Shown one piece after another: positions 20,601-30,666 of a DNA stretch of 64,000 nucleotides; the stretch's first letter is position 1; every line of letters starts with the position of its first letter. This stretch comes from Clitopilus passeckerianus. Lineage: Eukaryota; Basidiomycota; Agaricomycetes; Agaricales; Entolomataceae. The stretch is taken from assembly GCA_944990035.1 (NCBI GenBank), contig CALYLX010000011.1:124001-188000 (forward strand), in the 5' to 3' direction. A program made the translations under genes and the position numbers. The notes beneath the pieces are model-generated. The model saw only the letters and a program-made list of their open reading frames with translations. It was not told the origin of the DNA and made no database searches.

Positions 20601-21265
20601 GACTTTCGATCATCTTCTGCTCTGAATAGTAGTCAGAATATGAGCGAAGAATACAGTAGAAAGTAATCAGTACCTTGTGTCTCGAGTTCCATATGATAGT
20701 ACAATCTTCCCATAATCTTCAGCGCCCAAAGCTCCATGTCGGTAACAGCAGCCTTGAGTTCTTTCCGTTTGGTCAACTTCATAGTTTGAGACATCTCCCG
20801 ACTAGTCAAGGCGCAAAGTCCGACATACGCAATACGCTGAGCCTCAGTCAAGAGGTTCTTTGTCGCCTGCATCTGACTTAGAGGGGTCATAGCTTTATCT
20901 TCATCGAACAGGTATTTCGTCCGCAGATGGACTTCGTCGGCATCGTCCTCCTCGTTGATACGAAGCCTAGTGTACTCGCTTTCGTTCTGCTCGGCTTTGG
21001 ACCTCCATTCGTTCCCTTCATCATCGAAATCTATGAGATTGCCGGTTGCATTATGAGATTGTGCGCCCTTCGCAGAAGGGACGTAGTGGTATTTCTTCTT
21101 GTCCTCCGCATCTAAGCCGCTGATGAACTCATCCTCCCGGACCACGGGCATATCCTGCCAGCCCTCATCGTCGTCGTCGGCGTCGAAGACATTGTTGGCG
21201 GGAGATATTGGAGTTATAGCCATGGACAGAGGAGAGCCAGGTATACTCGACTGCGCCAAAGGCAT
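17654..21265 (-). CDS. DUF726 (TMCO4/Mil1-like) membrane alpha/beta-hydrolase
   Basis: Six exons are inferred: 21265-20674, 20621-19932, 19879-19609, 19494-19277, 19213-18696 and 18637-17654. All phases agree, giving 1090 aa. An acidic, disordered N-terminus is followed by helices, a Gly/Ala-rich double membrane segment (LVIGLSAGLLAPVIGAGIGA, then GATGFLAGAGG), and the hydrolase domain with nucleophile elbow VGFSLGSR (Ser about 636) and a late GHMSYR motif. The last ~320 residues are Ser/Pro-rich and end in repeated Phe-Gly and NPWS. The family includes human TMCO4 and yeast Mil1, an AP-1 clathrin-adaptor ligand. Esterase activity and endosomal trafficking are inferred. The fourth intron (19276-19214) is a multiple of three and easily missed; removing it restores the family's WPI-LTKLGYLIDNPW text. 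Confidence 0.85.
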
Positions 21266-22159
21266 CAGGCCATTGACCCACTGCTGATTTCAGTGGGGCA
21301 CGTGACCTTACTTATAGACTTTTCGTGTCTTTTGCCGCTTTACGCCACACTCTAGCCTTCTGATACGGTCAGATCTCAGTAAAAATATCTGTAACCCCAA
21401 AGAACAATACTGGCCTCACAATTGTTGCTTCTCAGCGCCTGCGAGTGCCCGGAATCCATATCCGCCAGATGGTCTGATTTTTCTCAGAACCCTTGATGGA
21501 GGATTTGGCGACGCGCCTCGTTGAGATCGTTGAGAGGTCGTGTGGGGGCTGAGGTTCGTCAAATTCACGACGCGGCAGGCGAGTATTACCCGTCTCTGAC
21601 AGGGGCTTTATGGTGGTGTTTACGCCTACGATTACCCAAAGAAAAACCGCTGATACTTTCCAGTTTGTGGCTGCAGATGATTATCCAGACCTCTGAGTAA
21701 TGTTCTGCCTTGGCCTAATAATATATCAGTCGATATTCATCTTATGGACTCCCCAACAAAGATCCACCATGTCAGCGCTCGCTATATCAACCCCCTGGTT
21801 GAAACGAAAAACCAAGCGAGGGCGGTGAGGCTTGTAGGTGAGCCTCGCGACCGATCAGCGTTCACGTGTGTGGCTATGACAACTGGTGATTGGTATAAAA
21901 CCCTCAAGCCTCCTTGGGCCTTGTTCTCCATCTCTCCAGATCACTCGAAGCTTGGACTTCGCCGCGCGACTCCTCCCTACGCTCTAACCACTTCGTGAGC
22001 AAGCTATCTTTATTGACTCCAAATACCTTTCTGACACAGATACGACAGCATTATAGTGTTTTGCCTTGCTGGTCAAGTCAGGACCTATACAAAAACTCCC
22101 TTCGATAACTCTACTTCTTTTTCACGACAGTAACGATACTTACGACCTCACGATCTAAA
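21266..22159. promoter_or_regulatory. Bidirectional intergenic region with TATA box at 21894
   Basis: It lies between the start codons of the DUF726 gene (minus) and the SILK-motif gene (plus). TATAAAA at 21894-21900, about 265 bp before the plus-strand ATG, would give a long 5' UTR. No gene is seen inside. Confidence 0.4.
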
Positions 22160-23314
22160 ATGGCGTCGCAATCCTTCTTGAGAGCTGGTGTTCAGTCCCC
22201 TGCCCGTTCCATCATGAGGCCTATGTCCTCTGCAAGGTCAATCCTCAAACGCCCGGCGCCATTGCCACTGTCTCCTAGCGCCTTCAACAACGCAAGTTTC
22301 TCTATCCTCGTGTCGGCTTCTAAGGGTTCCCCTCATGTCCACTTCCCTGCCTCCCCAGGCGTGGTTGCTGGCATGTTCACAGCCCATTCAGCCAACACCT
22401 ACGACAGGGGTCCAATCATCACATCACCGGCGTCCGCCGATCACTCCTCATGGATGGGTCGGATGTTATCACCTACCGCCCACAACGCCTTCAAACTATG
22501 TGATCCTCCGAAGAAGACCCCTGGCGCTAGCGCTAGAAAGGAACAACGTACCAGCCTGGCTCCCCCGCCTGCCGCTGTCACCGTCTCCTCCAAGAACCTT
22601 ACTCCCCCCTCGCCCTTCTTGGACCCTCGTTCGCCCAAGCCCTACGTGTCGCGTGCTGGCGTCAGCTACGATGAGATCACCCTCTACGTGCCCAAGCCTG
22701 GGGATCTGGGGAGAGCCCTTACCACCTACCCTCGGTCTCCCTACCCTTCTGCCCCTCCCGAGGCTGAAGAGACCGACATGGTCGTAGAGATGAACACTCG
22801 TGGCCGCACCGCCGAAAGGCCTAACGTCCCCACTGGCCGCACGCGCACCCGGTCGCTCGAGAACAGGACCAGGTACCGCCAGCCTGCTCAAAGCATGTTG
22901 AGCCCCGCCATGGAGTCCCCCAGCATCGTTATCACCTCTCAACCTGCCGCACGCAGCGTGGAGGTCGACACCGCATCCGCTGAAACTCGTCTCAATCAAG
23001 AGTTTTGGGCGGCAGTCACGTTGGAGGACGGCCCTGCAGCTGCAGCTGGGCGCACACTCAAGTCGCCTCATTTGATGTTCGGAACTCAGGATGGTAGTCT
23101 CTGGTCCCCCCGCCCTACCATGAGGGAATCTCGAGCAGTTGTCGATAATGGATTTTTGAGTCCTGCTCCTGTCCCAAGGAAATCGAGTTATAGGAAAGGT
23201 GTCGTGGCGTCGCCTTCACCCAGCGACCCGTATGCCTCGTTCCCTTCCTTCACCCTCGCACTCAACAATATGGATGGTGTTATTGCTTACCCGCCTCAAG
23301 CTCGAGTGGAGTAG
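22160..23314 (+). CDS. Disordered Ser/Pro-rich protein with SILK...HVHF motifs (paralog 1)
   Basis: A single exon of 384 aa, mostly low complexity and rich in Pro, Ser, Arg and Ala, with many Ser-Pro sites. Two short motifs are shared with the neighbouring paralog: R-S-I-L-K (26-30) and S-P-H-V-H-F-P (57-63), followed by Y-D-R-G-P-I-I. SILK plus an RVxF-like motif is the known docking pair of several protein phosphatase 1 regulators (inhibitor-2 among them). Here the V-x-F core is present but the basic residue before it is replaced by Pro-His, so a PP1 role is inference only. No membrane or catalytic domain is visible. The ATG follows AAA (purine at -3). Strong codon bias toward C-ending codons suggests high expression. 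Confidence 0.7.
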   Translation: MASQSFLRAGVQSPARSIMRPMSSARSILKRPAPLPLSPSAFNNASFSILVSASKGSPHVHFPASPGVVAGMFTAHSANTYDRGPIITSPASADHSSWMGRMLSPTAHNAFKLCDPPKKTPGASARKEQRTSLAPPPAAVTVSSKNLTPPSPFLDPRSPKPYVSRAGVSYDEITLYVPKPGDLGRALTTYPRSPYPSAPPEAEETDMVVEMNTRGRTAERPNVPTGRTRTRSLENRTRYRQPAQSMLSPAMESPSIVITSQPAARSVEVDTASAETRLNQEFWAAVTLEDGPAAAAGRTLKSPHLMFGTQDGSLWSPRPTMRESRAVVDNGFLSPAPVPRKSSYRKGVVASPSPSDPYASFPSFTLALNNMDGVIAYPPQARVE

Positions 23315-24158
23315 GAGTTGAGTATTAGTGTCAGGTGGCCTAGTTGTTCGGGACAGTGTAGATCGATAAGACAAGTCCTGTACTTGTTCTAGAAGTTAGA
23401 AAAATCACAGGGATGTTTTTTGGTCGATTTTCATTCATTTTTGAGCTGCACGTTTGGGTACACCACTCTCCGATTGGTTGTAGGGGAAATATTGCCGGCT
23501 CGGGCTCCAAAGGACGATCTTTGTTAATGTTATCAACTTCATCACTCCACTCTGAATTGTTCATACAAGGCAACTTCGGACTGTCGGTGCGCTGATGCCT
23601 CCCGCGTCCTGCCATCCGTCACAACAAACGCACCTACACAGTGGTGATTGCGGGTGTATTTTGTTGCCTGAATCATGATATTGCCACTTGATACGTCTCG
23701 CATGGCTGCCTCATTTTTTCCACTCCACTAGCAGCTGGCCGCAACTGCCTGCCTGGTCAGGGAACTTTACGTGAATTAACTGAATTTGACTGCAGTCTTG
23801 TGGCCAGTCAACAACTCCATATGTATAGCTCCTCCTCTCCACGACAATGCTGTACCTGGTCGAGACCAACGGCGTACATCCCTTTGATCCGAGCTACTTT
23901 TTCAACAAGCCTGCAGGCGTTGGGATAAAAGCGACCCAGGGAACAGGCCTGTGCAAGCCTACTTTTCCTCCATCATACCCGTTGCCATCCATATACCTCC
24001 GTCTGCCCACAAGACTCTAGCCGAGGCTAACCTGCCCGCGGCTGTAAAGCTATAACTAGGATACCCTTGTTCTCTAATCACTTTTCCTCGCTCTGTCCGC
24101 CAACCCTTCCACTGACGACGACTTGCTGGCCAAGTCCGAGTTACCGCACTCTACTATA
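23315..24158. promoter_or_regulatory. Intergenic region between the two paralogs
   Basis: No gene is seen. A GATAAAAGC element near 23925 lies about 235 bp before the second ATG, comparable in spacing to the TATAAAA before paralog 1. Confidence 0.3.
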
Positions 24159-24827
24159 ATGACACCACGACCTATCTTGAAGATGCATGCTACTGACGGA
24201 GGATTTCCTTCGCCTACTTCAGCGCTCCCCTTCAGAGTCCCCCATTCGCCGCATGTCCACTTTCCTCCAACGCCAACGTTGACGCACACCACGAACACGC
24301 ACTCACCGTTCGTCTATGACCGAGCGCCCATCGTTGTTTCACCCAACCGCTGCGCCTTGCCGGAACGTGGTGGGAGGGTCTACAGTCCATTCACCATGGG
24401 TGGTCTGGTTTCACCAGATCCCAAGGGAAGCTACTTCCACCCCCGAGCCTACGAAGCCGACTCACCGGAGGACGCAACGTTCCCCCACTGCTTCAACGAC
24501 ATTGCATCACCACCATGTACCCTAGCCCAGCTATCACCACCTGATTCTTCTGACGACTCGGACTTATCGTCATACACATCCACCACGGTGAATTCGCCAG
24601 ATGAGACCGGTGAATATCTCTCATGTCCACCGTCTATGACGGCAGGTGGCGCAGTTGCAGCCGCAATATCTCCGGCTTTCCCACTTGATCTGGACCGGGC
24701 TCGACTTAGGAGGGCGGGGACTAAGAAGGCTGGGACGAAGAAGAAATCACGCTTGGCCTTTGAGCAGGCGTGTGGTCAGTGGGCCAACGAGGTGGCCCAC
24801 AATGATGGCTGCCTGGGCGGTTTCTAG
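24159..24827 (+). CDS. Disordered Ser/Pro-rich protein with ILK...HVHF motifs (paralog 2)
   Basis: A single exon of 222 aa. The frame opens earlier (24123) at a TTG; the ATG at 24159 aligns with the paralog. It begins MTPRPILK, and SPHVHFPPTP follows at 30-39, then a Tyr-Asp-Arg-Ala-Pro-Ile block and a Ser-Pro-Asn block (VVSPNRCALPERGG). The middle is acidic and Ser-rich (PPDSSDDSDLSSYTSTTVNS). The C-terminus is basic (RRAGTKKAGTKKKSRLAFEQ) and ends in a short helix with Trp. It is a tandem duplicate of the gene at 22160 with only the N-terminal motif module kept. Function unknown; see the finding on PP1-like docking motifs. Confidence 0.7.
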   Translation: MTPRPILKMHATDGGFPSPTSALPFRVPHSPHVHFPPTPTLTHTTNTHSPFVYDRAPIVVSPNRCALPERGGRVYSPFTMGGLVSPDPKGSYFHPRAYEADSPEDATFPHCFNDIASPPCTLAQLSPPDSSDDSDLSSYTSTTVNSPDETGEYLSCPPSMTAGGAVAAAISPAFPLDLDRARLRRAGTKKAGTKKKSRLAFEQACGQWANEVAHNDGCLGGF

Positions 24828-25471
24828 ACGCTTTCTGATATTTCAAGTTCTTCGTATACCCCATCTCCTTCTGCGCAATATAATCTTAATGTAAGCACCT
24901 CATCCTCTCAGGGGTTACTGTACCGCTCGTCACCCATTTGCACTTCTTGCATTCTAATAATATCCAATAGTCATCCGGATCTTCGCCACCAGTTACCTTA
25001 GGCTTCAGTCACCCAATCGCACTCATCTCTCACTACGGCTGCTGTACAAGTCAATCATGATATCATACCAAGTCTAGACCTTAGCTGTTGTTTTCATAGC
25101 CAATACTTTTCGTGTATCTATGTCCGTGTAGTTTTATCATTCGTCTAATTCAAATTGAAATTTTGAATGTTATCTCGACTAATGGCGGGGATCTAGTCCG
25201 GAAAGCCAATCAACAGTCCATTGGCCCCGTAGTCTAGGGGTTAAAATGTTCACCATTTCCTTCCCAGGTGGTTGGTTCGTACCAAGCCGTTTGAAATGCT
25301 TGCTCGCTAGGCGTTTGCTTTTTACAACGCCGGTCAAATATAGTTTAGATTTTAATAGTACAACATGTCGTGTAGTGCATGGAATAGTATGAACATGGCT
25401 GGATAATACAATAAAAGAATTCGACATTATAAAGCTTGGAGACCGTATACAAAAAATTTCATGGCGGAGAA
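24828..25471. other. Gap between converging genes
   Basis: This contains 3' flanks of the paralog-2 gene (plus) and the cyclin gene (minus). The only structured element seen is the tRNA-like stretch at 25223-25290. Confidence 0.35.
25223..25290 (+). other. tRNA-like or tRNA-derived sequence
   Basis: TAGTCTAGGGG (25230-25240) fits the polymerase III A box of tRNA genes and GGTTCGTACC (25274-25283) resembles a B box, at normal tRNA spacing. GGCCCCG at the 5' side has no matching acceptor strand downstream, and no proper anticodon stem forms. It is more likely a decayed tRNA or the head of a SINE than a working tRNA. Confidence 0.3.
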
Positions 25472-26272
25472 TCATTGCACCCAAAGGGGCGGGCAGCCAT
25501 ATTGGAAATAAGGATGGGCGTAATAAGCATGCATAAAGTGGGGATAAAGGTATCCTGGAGCAGTAACTGTGGGTTGAGGCAGAGGCCCCACCGGCAGCCT
25601 GGGCCGCATGGCCCGTTGCTGAGAATGGTAATTGGCAGTCTGGTCCCACTCAACAGTCGGTTGAGGTTTAGGGGGCTCGGGACGACGGTTGGTGGTGACG
25701 AAGAGCCAGGTTACGTTGCACCCAGAATTGTTGTCCCCAAAATCTCTACAAGTCATCCGCTTGAACGAAGTCAACTGAATCGCCTGACAGCTGAAATCCC
25801 AGTCGAGGTCTGCACAAAGCTCTCTCTCCACTTGAAAGAGCCTCTTCTTGGGAATCCCTCGTGCCCATTCCACCCATCGGTTGGGAGAGAAATCGAGGAA
25901 GACTTTGGTTGAAAGCATGAGTGCCGCCACAAAGACTTCGTGACCGTTTGGGTAGGATTTTTCCGGGTACCGTTCTTTGACGCGGTTGAGGAACATGACG
26001 GCTCCCCAGACGTATTTGTGCATCTGAGAAGCGGCCAAGACGTTGGCAATGTAGTCGCGTAGCCTTTGTCTGGCGCAAGGCATCCCGCTGATGGGCTCAG
26101 CTATGTAGGCGGAGCATCCGAAGAGTTGCATTAGAAAGCGTTCGATGATGTATGTCTGGTCTTGCCATTCGTGTCCGGTCCAGACGCGAAGATGAGGGGG
26201 TAGATGACATGGACGTTGTTGGTTGGAGGCAGAATAGGCCGACCCGAATGAGCCGACTGAGGCGACAGACAT
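25472..26272 (-). CDS. Cyclin of the Pho80/PCL type
   Basis: Read as a single exon, 266 aa. The cyclin box spans about 65-165: LRDYIANVLAASQMHKYVWG, AVMFLNRVKERYP, GHEVFVAALMLSTKVFLD, then WARGIPKKRLFQVERELCAD. This is the layout of fungal cyclins that pair with Pho85/Cdk5-type kinases and act in cell cycle, polarity or nutrient signalling. The C-terminal ~80 residues are Pro/Tyr/His rich (HFMHAYYAHPYFQYG), likely disordered. An unrecognised intron near the end of the cyclin box (around the GTAACC near 25710) cannot be excluded. The partner kinase is not in the window. Confidence 0.8.
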   Translation of the reverse strand: MSVASVGSFGSAYSASNQQRPCHLPPHLRVWTGHEWQDQTYIIERFLMQLFGCSAYIAEPISGMPCARQRLRDYIANVLAASQMHKYVWGAVMFLNRVKERYPEKSYPNGHEVFVAALMLSTKVFLDFSPNRWVEWARGIPKKRLFQVERELCADLDWDFSCQAIQLTSFKRMTCRDFGDNNSGCNVTWLFVTTNRRPEPPKPQPTVEWDQTANYHSQQRAMRPRLPVGPLPQPTVTAPGYLYPHFMHAYYAHPYFQYGCPPLWVQ

Positions 26273-26931
26273 GCAAGCAGGCGTGAAAGGGGAAGAGAGC
26301 TGATGTGTAGTCTCTTGATTCTATTGTGAAGTGCGTCGTGGGATTTGAGAGGTGGCGTCAGAGAAATAGGAGCGTTATAAGGCGTATGCTGCTGGTCGTT
26401 GAGGACCAGGCAGCGGACACTCGATTGTCAGCCGCAACGGGTTTCATAATCGGATGCCATAAAGGACTGGCCCAAAGCACGTTGTGGCCTGCACCCTGAT
26501 CAAAGGACAAAAATTTTGACGCATGTACATATTGTCCAAGCGAAAGAACGTACAACTGTTGGACCTGTTTTTACTCATAATAATCCTTGGAGATGCCTTC
26601 AAATCCGTCGACCACTTTGACATTGTCAAGTATGCTGCAGGCAGCTTGTATTCAAGCTAAAGCGACTCCGGCGAATCGAGATCGCATTTGCTGTGTAGCT
26701 TGCTGTGTATATGACTCCAATACACGAGGGAAGCCTAGCGTCGATGCCGGACGCTGATAGAGATAAGCAGCGAATGGGCCATGGTAGGAGTCGAGGACAA
26801 GGAGAGCAATGTGTTGCGATGTTTGCTCATCGTCAAGGTCGCACCCACAAAGGCTGCTTTAGCTCTTATAGGCACAGCATAACATTAACGAGCTCGAACA
26901 ACGGCTTGAACACTTCTTTGTGTACGGTTCA
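26273..26931. promoter_or_regulatory. Divergent intergenic region, cyclin / RWD gene
   Basis: It lies between the cyclin start (minus) and the RWD gene start (plus). No gene or repeat is recognised. Confidence 0.35.
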
Positions 26932-27826
26932 ATGGACGACACGATCTTGAACAAGCAGCTTGAGGAGCTTCAGATGATTCAGTGCTCACTCATGCCGGAG
27001 GAGGAACTGGTTTTCATGGACGATGCCAATGACTACTGGCAGCAAAAGCTTGAGGCTCAGTCGACGGCTTCGGACTCTCCTCTTCCACCTCCTGCGAGTC
27101 CTGCGCACTTCAGGATATCGTTAGTCCAGAGCCAATGCTGGATTGACGTGCTTGTGTCTGCTCAATACAACGGCACTATTGAAACATCACAACAATTCAC
27201 CCTTGACCTGAAGGGTGATGCTGTCGGCCGAGCAGATCAAGAACGCTGGCAGAAGCTCTTTCAGGATAAACTGAAAGAATTGGATGATGCTGAGTATGTA
27301 TCGTATTATCTATTTTCTGAAGATTTATGTCTTAACCATTAGATATCCTTTGTACCAGCTAATATCAGTGCATGCCCTGCCTCTTCTCCATGAAGAGCTC
27401 GATGCTAAGGCGGCAGAGACTCAAGCACCCGCCGAAGAACCACCACGAGAATCACCTGTGATTTTCCACGCGCTTTTGACCTCCCACCACCTCATCTCCC
27501 CCAATAAACGAAGATCCCTACAGAGTTGGTCATCGTCGCTCAAAATATCCGGCTTTGCCAAGGTCGGATATCCCGGTGTCATTTATGGCTACGGGGAACG
27601 GGAAAACATCGAGGAATTTGTAGCGAATATCAAGGCGATGCAGTGGTTGGCCCTCAGAGTGCGCTTCGTTGAGCCACTATCAAACGCCCACTCCCACGTG
27701 CCTGTTGAGCGGTCATGGAACGAGTTCCAGAAAGTAGGAGAAGTGGTGGAAGAGATGCGAAGACTTGGGAGAGAACAGTACATCATTGAAATGGGAATCG
27801 GCAGTGCGGGAGAAAAGGCACATTGA
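26932..27826 (+). CDS. RWD + DUF1115 (RWDD2-like) protein
   Basis: Exons 26932-27293 and 27343-27826, with a 49-nt phase-2 intron (GTATGT...AACCATTAG), encode 281 aa. The N-terminal RWD domain begins MDDTILNKQLEELQMIQCSL and continues to about residue 140. The C-terminal part (about 175-270: SPNKRRSLQSWSSSLKISGF, then GVIYGYGERENIEEFV) matches DUF1115, the domain also found at the C-terminus of the splicing factor Prp3 and in RWDD2 proteins. RWD domains bind partner proteins in ubiquitin-like conjugation and translation control; the specific role is not known. The frame is open a little upstream (26920, GTG), but Met 26932 starts the conserved domain. Confidence 0.8.
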
Positions 27827-28044
27827 ATATGTACGGTTGTTCCATTTACTTTTCCATACGAAAATCTCGGTGCAGAACCAAATGGCTTATGATTAAACCC
27901 CAGGGTTTGCTCAATGATTTCACACTCGTAGGACGGTTGCATCACGCGTCTGTCATATCCGCCATTTTCACAAGTTAACCGAAGTAAGTTCCTTGCATCT
28001 GACCACTGTCATCCAACCATCCTCAGCTCGCATTTGAAGATTAG
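27827..28044. other. Short gap between converging genes
   Basis: 3' flanks only; nothing else is recognised. Confidence 0.3.
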
Positions 28045-28450
28045 TTATGCACATCTCTCGCCGAGTTCACCTTGAATATCAAGTTCTATGTCCAATATGC
28101 TAAAAAGCATCGCCCAAGCTGTCTGTTGAGGCCGGCCACTCAATTGTGGATTTTGTGAGGCCATGCTCTCAACGCGGTAACGATCATTCCCTTCAATGAC
28201 AGCTTCCTTCTCCGGACGGATTCTTTCCTGATCCTTTAATGATCTGTATGATGCCGAAGCATTCGATTTGTTGGAAGACAATTGCCACACATATGACCTT
28301 ATCATGCGTCGCGACGCCTTTTTAGCTGGCGTTGTTTCCAGCTGGTCAGGGTTTGTGCAGTGCTACCACGACGTCCGCGATCCCCCCCTCCTTCATATGG
28401 CCTCCATACCCCAGTGAAGTTGACTCACCTGTTACGAACATCAACGCCAT
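28045..28450 (-). CDS. Small hypothetical protein, two exons
   Basis: The inferred exons 28450-28429 and 28325-28045 (GTGAGT donor, GCCAG acceptor, phase 1) give 100 aa. The second exon is basic at its start (AKKASRRMIRSYVWQLSSNK) and polar after it, and ends in an amphipathic helix (WAMLFSILDIELDIQGELGE). Upstream of the ATG the frame stays open to 28531 without another Met, so a longer first exon is possible. No domain recognised. It is transcribed away from the membrane-protein gene at 28573, sharing its promoter region. Confidence 0.35.
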
Positions 28451-28572
28451 ATCTCTCTGGCCTTCTCGGTGATCATGTTCCCTTACAGCTTTCAGTTCCC
28501 TGCTAACGTCAAATTCTATTGGCAGAACCACTCTCGTTATATATCAAGACATTCATTTAGCATTCCCTGATC

Positions 28573-29371
28573 ATGGCCCAAGCTCCAAGCTCTACACCTT
28601 CATTATCTCTTTCCGGTGATCCCAGCCAAACACCCCTAGTCTCGTCCGAAACCGATGTGCCCCTACGGGGGCCTTCGAACCCTTCAGCCGTCATTGCTGG
28701 TGCTGTTGTTGCTGCAGTCATACTTGCAACAGCAGCGGCCGTTCTTTTCCTGATTATCCGAAGGAGGAAGCGCGCAGGCGAACGCCCTGAGGATACGTCA
28801 ATTGAAATGGGTACTACGAGGGAAGAATATACAAAGGAAGAATACTGGAGTCCTGTCGGTACGTACCATCATTATCTTGTGATTCGGTCACCCAGTTCTG
28901 ACTCTAGATTTAGATGAGAAACCGTTGTCTCCAGACCCATTCATGACAGACGCGCAAGCTCGTTCTTTGGGTTTGGACATCTCACGCCAATCTACACGAC
29001 GTATTGAAGCCAGATTTATGGTGGTTGACCCGCCACGAACCAAATCGCCCCCTCCACCACGACCCTCATCTGCCTCATCAAAGACCATGGCGGAGTCTCG
29101 CAGTGGCACGCCTGCTTTCGACAAGTCACTGTCTTCAAGGGAAGATCTTGACTCTCGGCACCCTACTCCTTCACCGCTGTCACTTGAGGGTGGCAACCAG
29201 AGAACAACGCTCACACTGGGAGCACACCCACCCACGGCCGACCTGCAAAGCGCACAGCTCCAGCCAAAAATGCACGACCTGATCGTGCAACTTGGTCTCG
29301 GTGCAGCTCGGCCCTCTACCCCTTCAAAGATCATGCGCACGCCCCATCACGGACACTCTAGTGACTTATAG
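28573..29371 (+). CDS. Single-pass membrane protein, Mid2/Skg6-like layout
   Basis: Exons 28573-28858 and 28908-29371, with a 49-nt phase-1 intron (GTACGT...CTCTAG), encode 249 aa. A Ser/Thr/Pro-rich N-terminal stretch of about 38 residues is followed by one membrane helix (39-65: VIAGAVVAAVILATAAAVLF), then R-R-R-K-R, a strong inside-positive stop-transfer signal. The cytoplasmic tail is Ser/Pro-rich and disordered. There is no cleavable signal peptide. The layout resembles fungal wall-stress or polarity proteins with an O-glycosylated ectodomain, but no specific domain is visible. Function unknown. Confidence 0.65.
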
Positions 29372-29532
29372 GACTCTTTTCATGGACTGTACGACTTGTT
29401 GTATTTCGCAATCATTACTGGCTTGGTTATAATAGAACTATTTCTTGGTAGACAGCCAGGCCGTCGTATCATACGGTGATATCATTTCATCTCAGTTGCT
29501 GCGAGTTGGCCTAGTGCGCGGGTTGTCACCAA

Positions 29533-30666
29533 TCAGGAGTTTGGCTCAGGAGTGTCATGGTTGACAAGGCCGTTGAGGGCAATTACAACTTCGTAGAGCG
29601 GGGAAGGAGGCGCTTCAGGAGCCTTATAGTAATCTTCTCCTTCCTTGAGGTCATCGTGATGATACATCGTGTGCCTAAAGATAAGGATGAGACCCAGCAT
29701 CAAAGGTTGTGTTGGTAGATACTTGCCACCAGGCATAGTGTTCATCCATGTCGTACAAGGTGAGTCTTCCCGGATCGTGTGGTGATAGCTGGCATCGCCT
29801 ACAGCGACAGATGTCTTGGGGTATTTCGGGTATTGCACCCAGGTTTATAGAATTCATCGCTCTCTCAAACAAACGGGCCAGAGCCGCGCCTCTATCCGAG
29901 ACGACGTACCATTGGATGGTTGTCGAACTATCCTGATGTTTCTCTAAAGTGTGCCCAACCTACATAGAACCCACAGTGAGCCCTGACAAGCACAAGCGAG
30001 AAAGGCGGGCGAACGTACTGCATGTCTCCAAGACTGTGGTGTGCAAAGCCTGGCACCGTCGGGGGCATATATATCGGTACATTCCAAACAGATGAGGCGC
30101 ATATCCAGAGCATCCATTTCTGCTACCGTTATGTTCGCGGGATCGAGGCCGCAGGCCGTGAGGACACTCTCGACCGTGACAGTGTTCTGAGACTTTTCGT
30201 CGAACTTCAGAGTACTTGCTGGCCAAGTTTTCCTCCGGTACTTCTCGTCGTATTTCTCTAGCACAAGTTGGTCGGGGCATTCTATCTTACGTTGTTCGAG
30301 ATTAAGCCCTTCTGGTGCGCTTGCCCTTGCACAGTGGGAATTACAGACGTGGTGCAAGGGTTCTGGATACCACAGTGGCATGTATTCCAGCCCTGGACGA
30401 CGAGGATCAATGACATCATGAAGCTTCAAATGGGTACAGATAAACGTCGTTGAGGCAAGTTTGAGCTTGTGCAAGTACCGCTCAGTGAGCTCTTGAATAA
30501 GGTACTTGCACGGTTGCCATTCGAACAGGTCCGCGGGAGTGGGTAGCAAACGGTCGGCAGAGAGAGAACGGACACGATGGCCATATAAACTTAAGGCAAT
30601 CTCAGTGTTTGATTCCTCGTTGTCGATCTGGATTTTTCCTTTTGCGTATTCTTTAATGCGCTCCAT
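29533..30666 (-). CDS. N-terminally truncated member of the large F-box family
   Basis: Exons 30666-30019, 29959-29727 and 29674-29533 are in phase, giving 340 aa. The second intron is GC-AG with a textbook GCAAGT donor. The protein matches the C-terminal half of the 701-aa protein at 34738-37398. Shared landmarks are DLFEWQP and DLYEWEP, CGLDPANITVAEMDALDMRL and FGLDPETATVADMDQLDARL, the following Cys pair, WRHAV and WRSA, and the C-terminal HHDDLKEGEDYYKAPEAPP and HHVKEDDCQEGRDYYRSPEVPP. The F-box and the middle Cys-rich part are missing. The upstream 500 bp on this strand show no usable exon. It is either a shortened functional protein or a 5'-deleted copy. Confidence 0.65.

Noticed and set aside
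22496..23071. 191-codon minus-strand ORF
   Set aside because: Mirror frame of the GC-rich gene at 22160-23314; such long antisense frames follow from its codon bias.
25436..25912. 158-codon plus-strand ORF
   Set aside because: Antisense to the cyclin gene, which has a clear domain.
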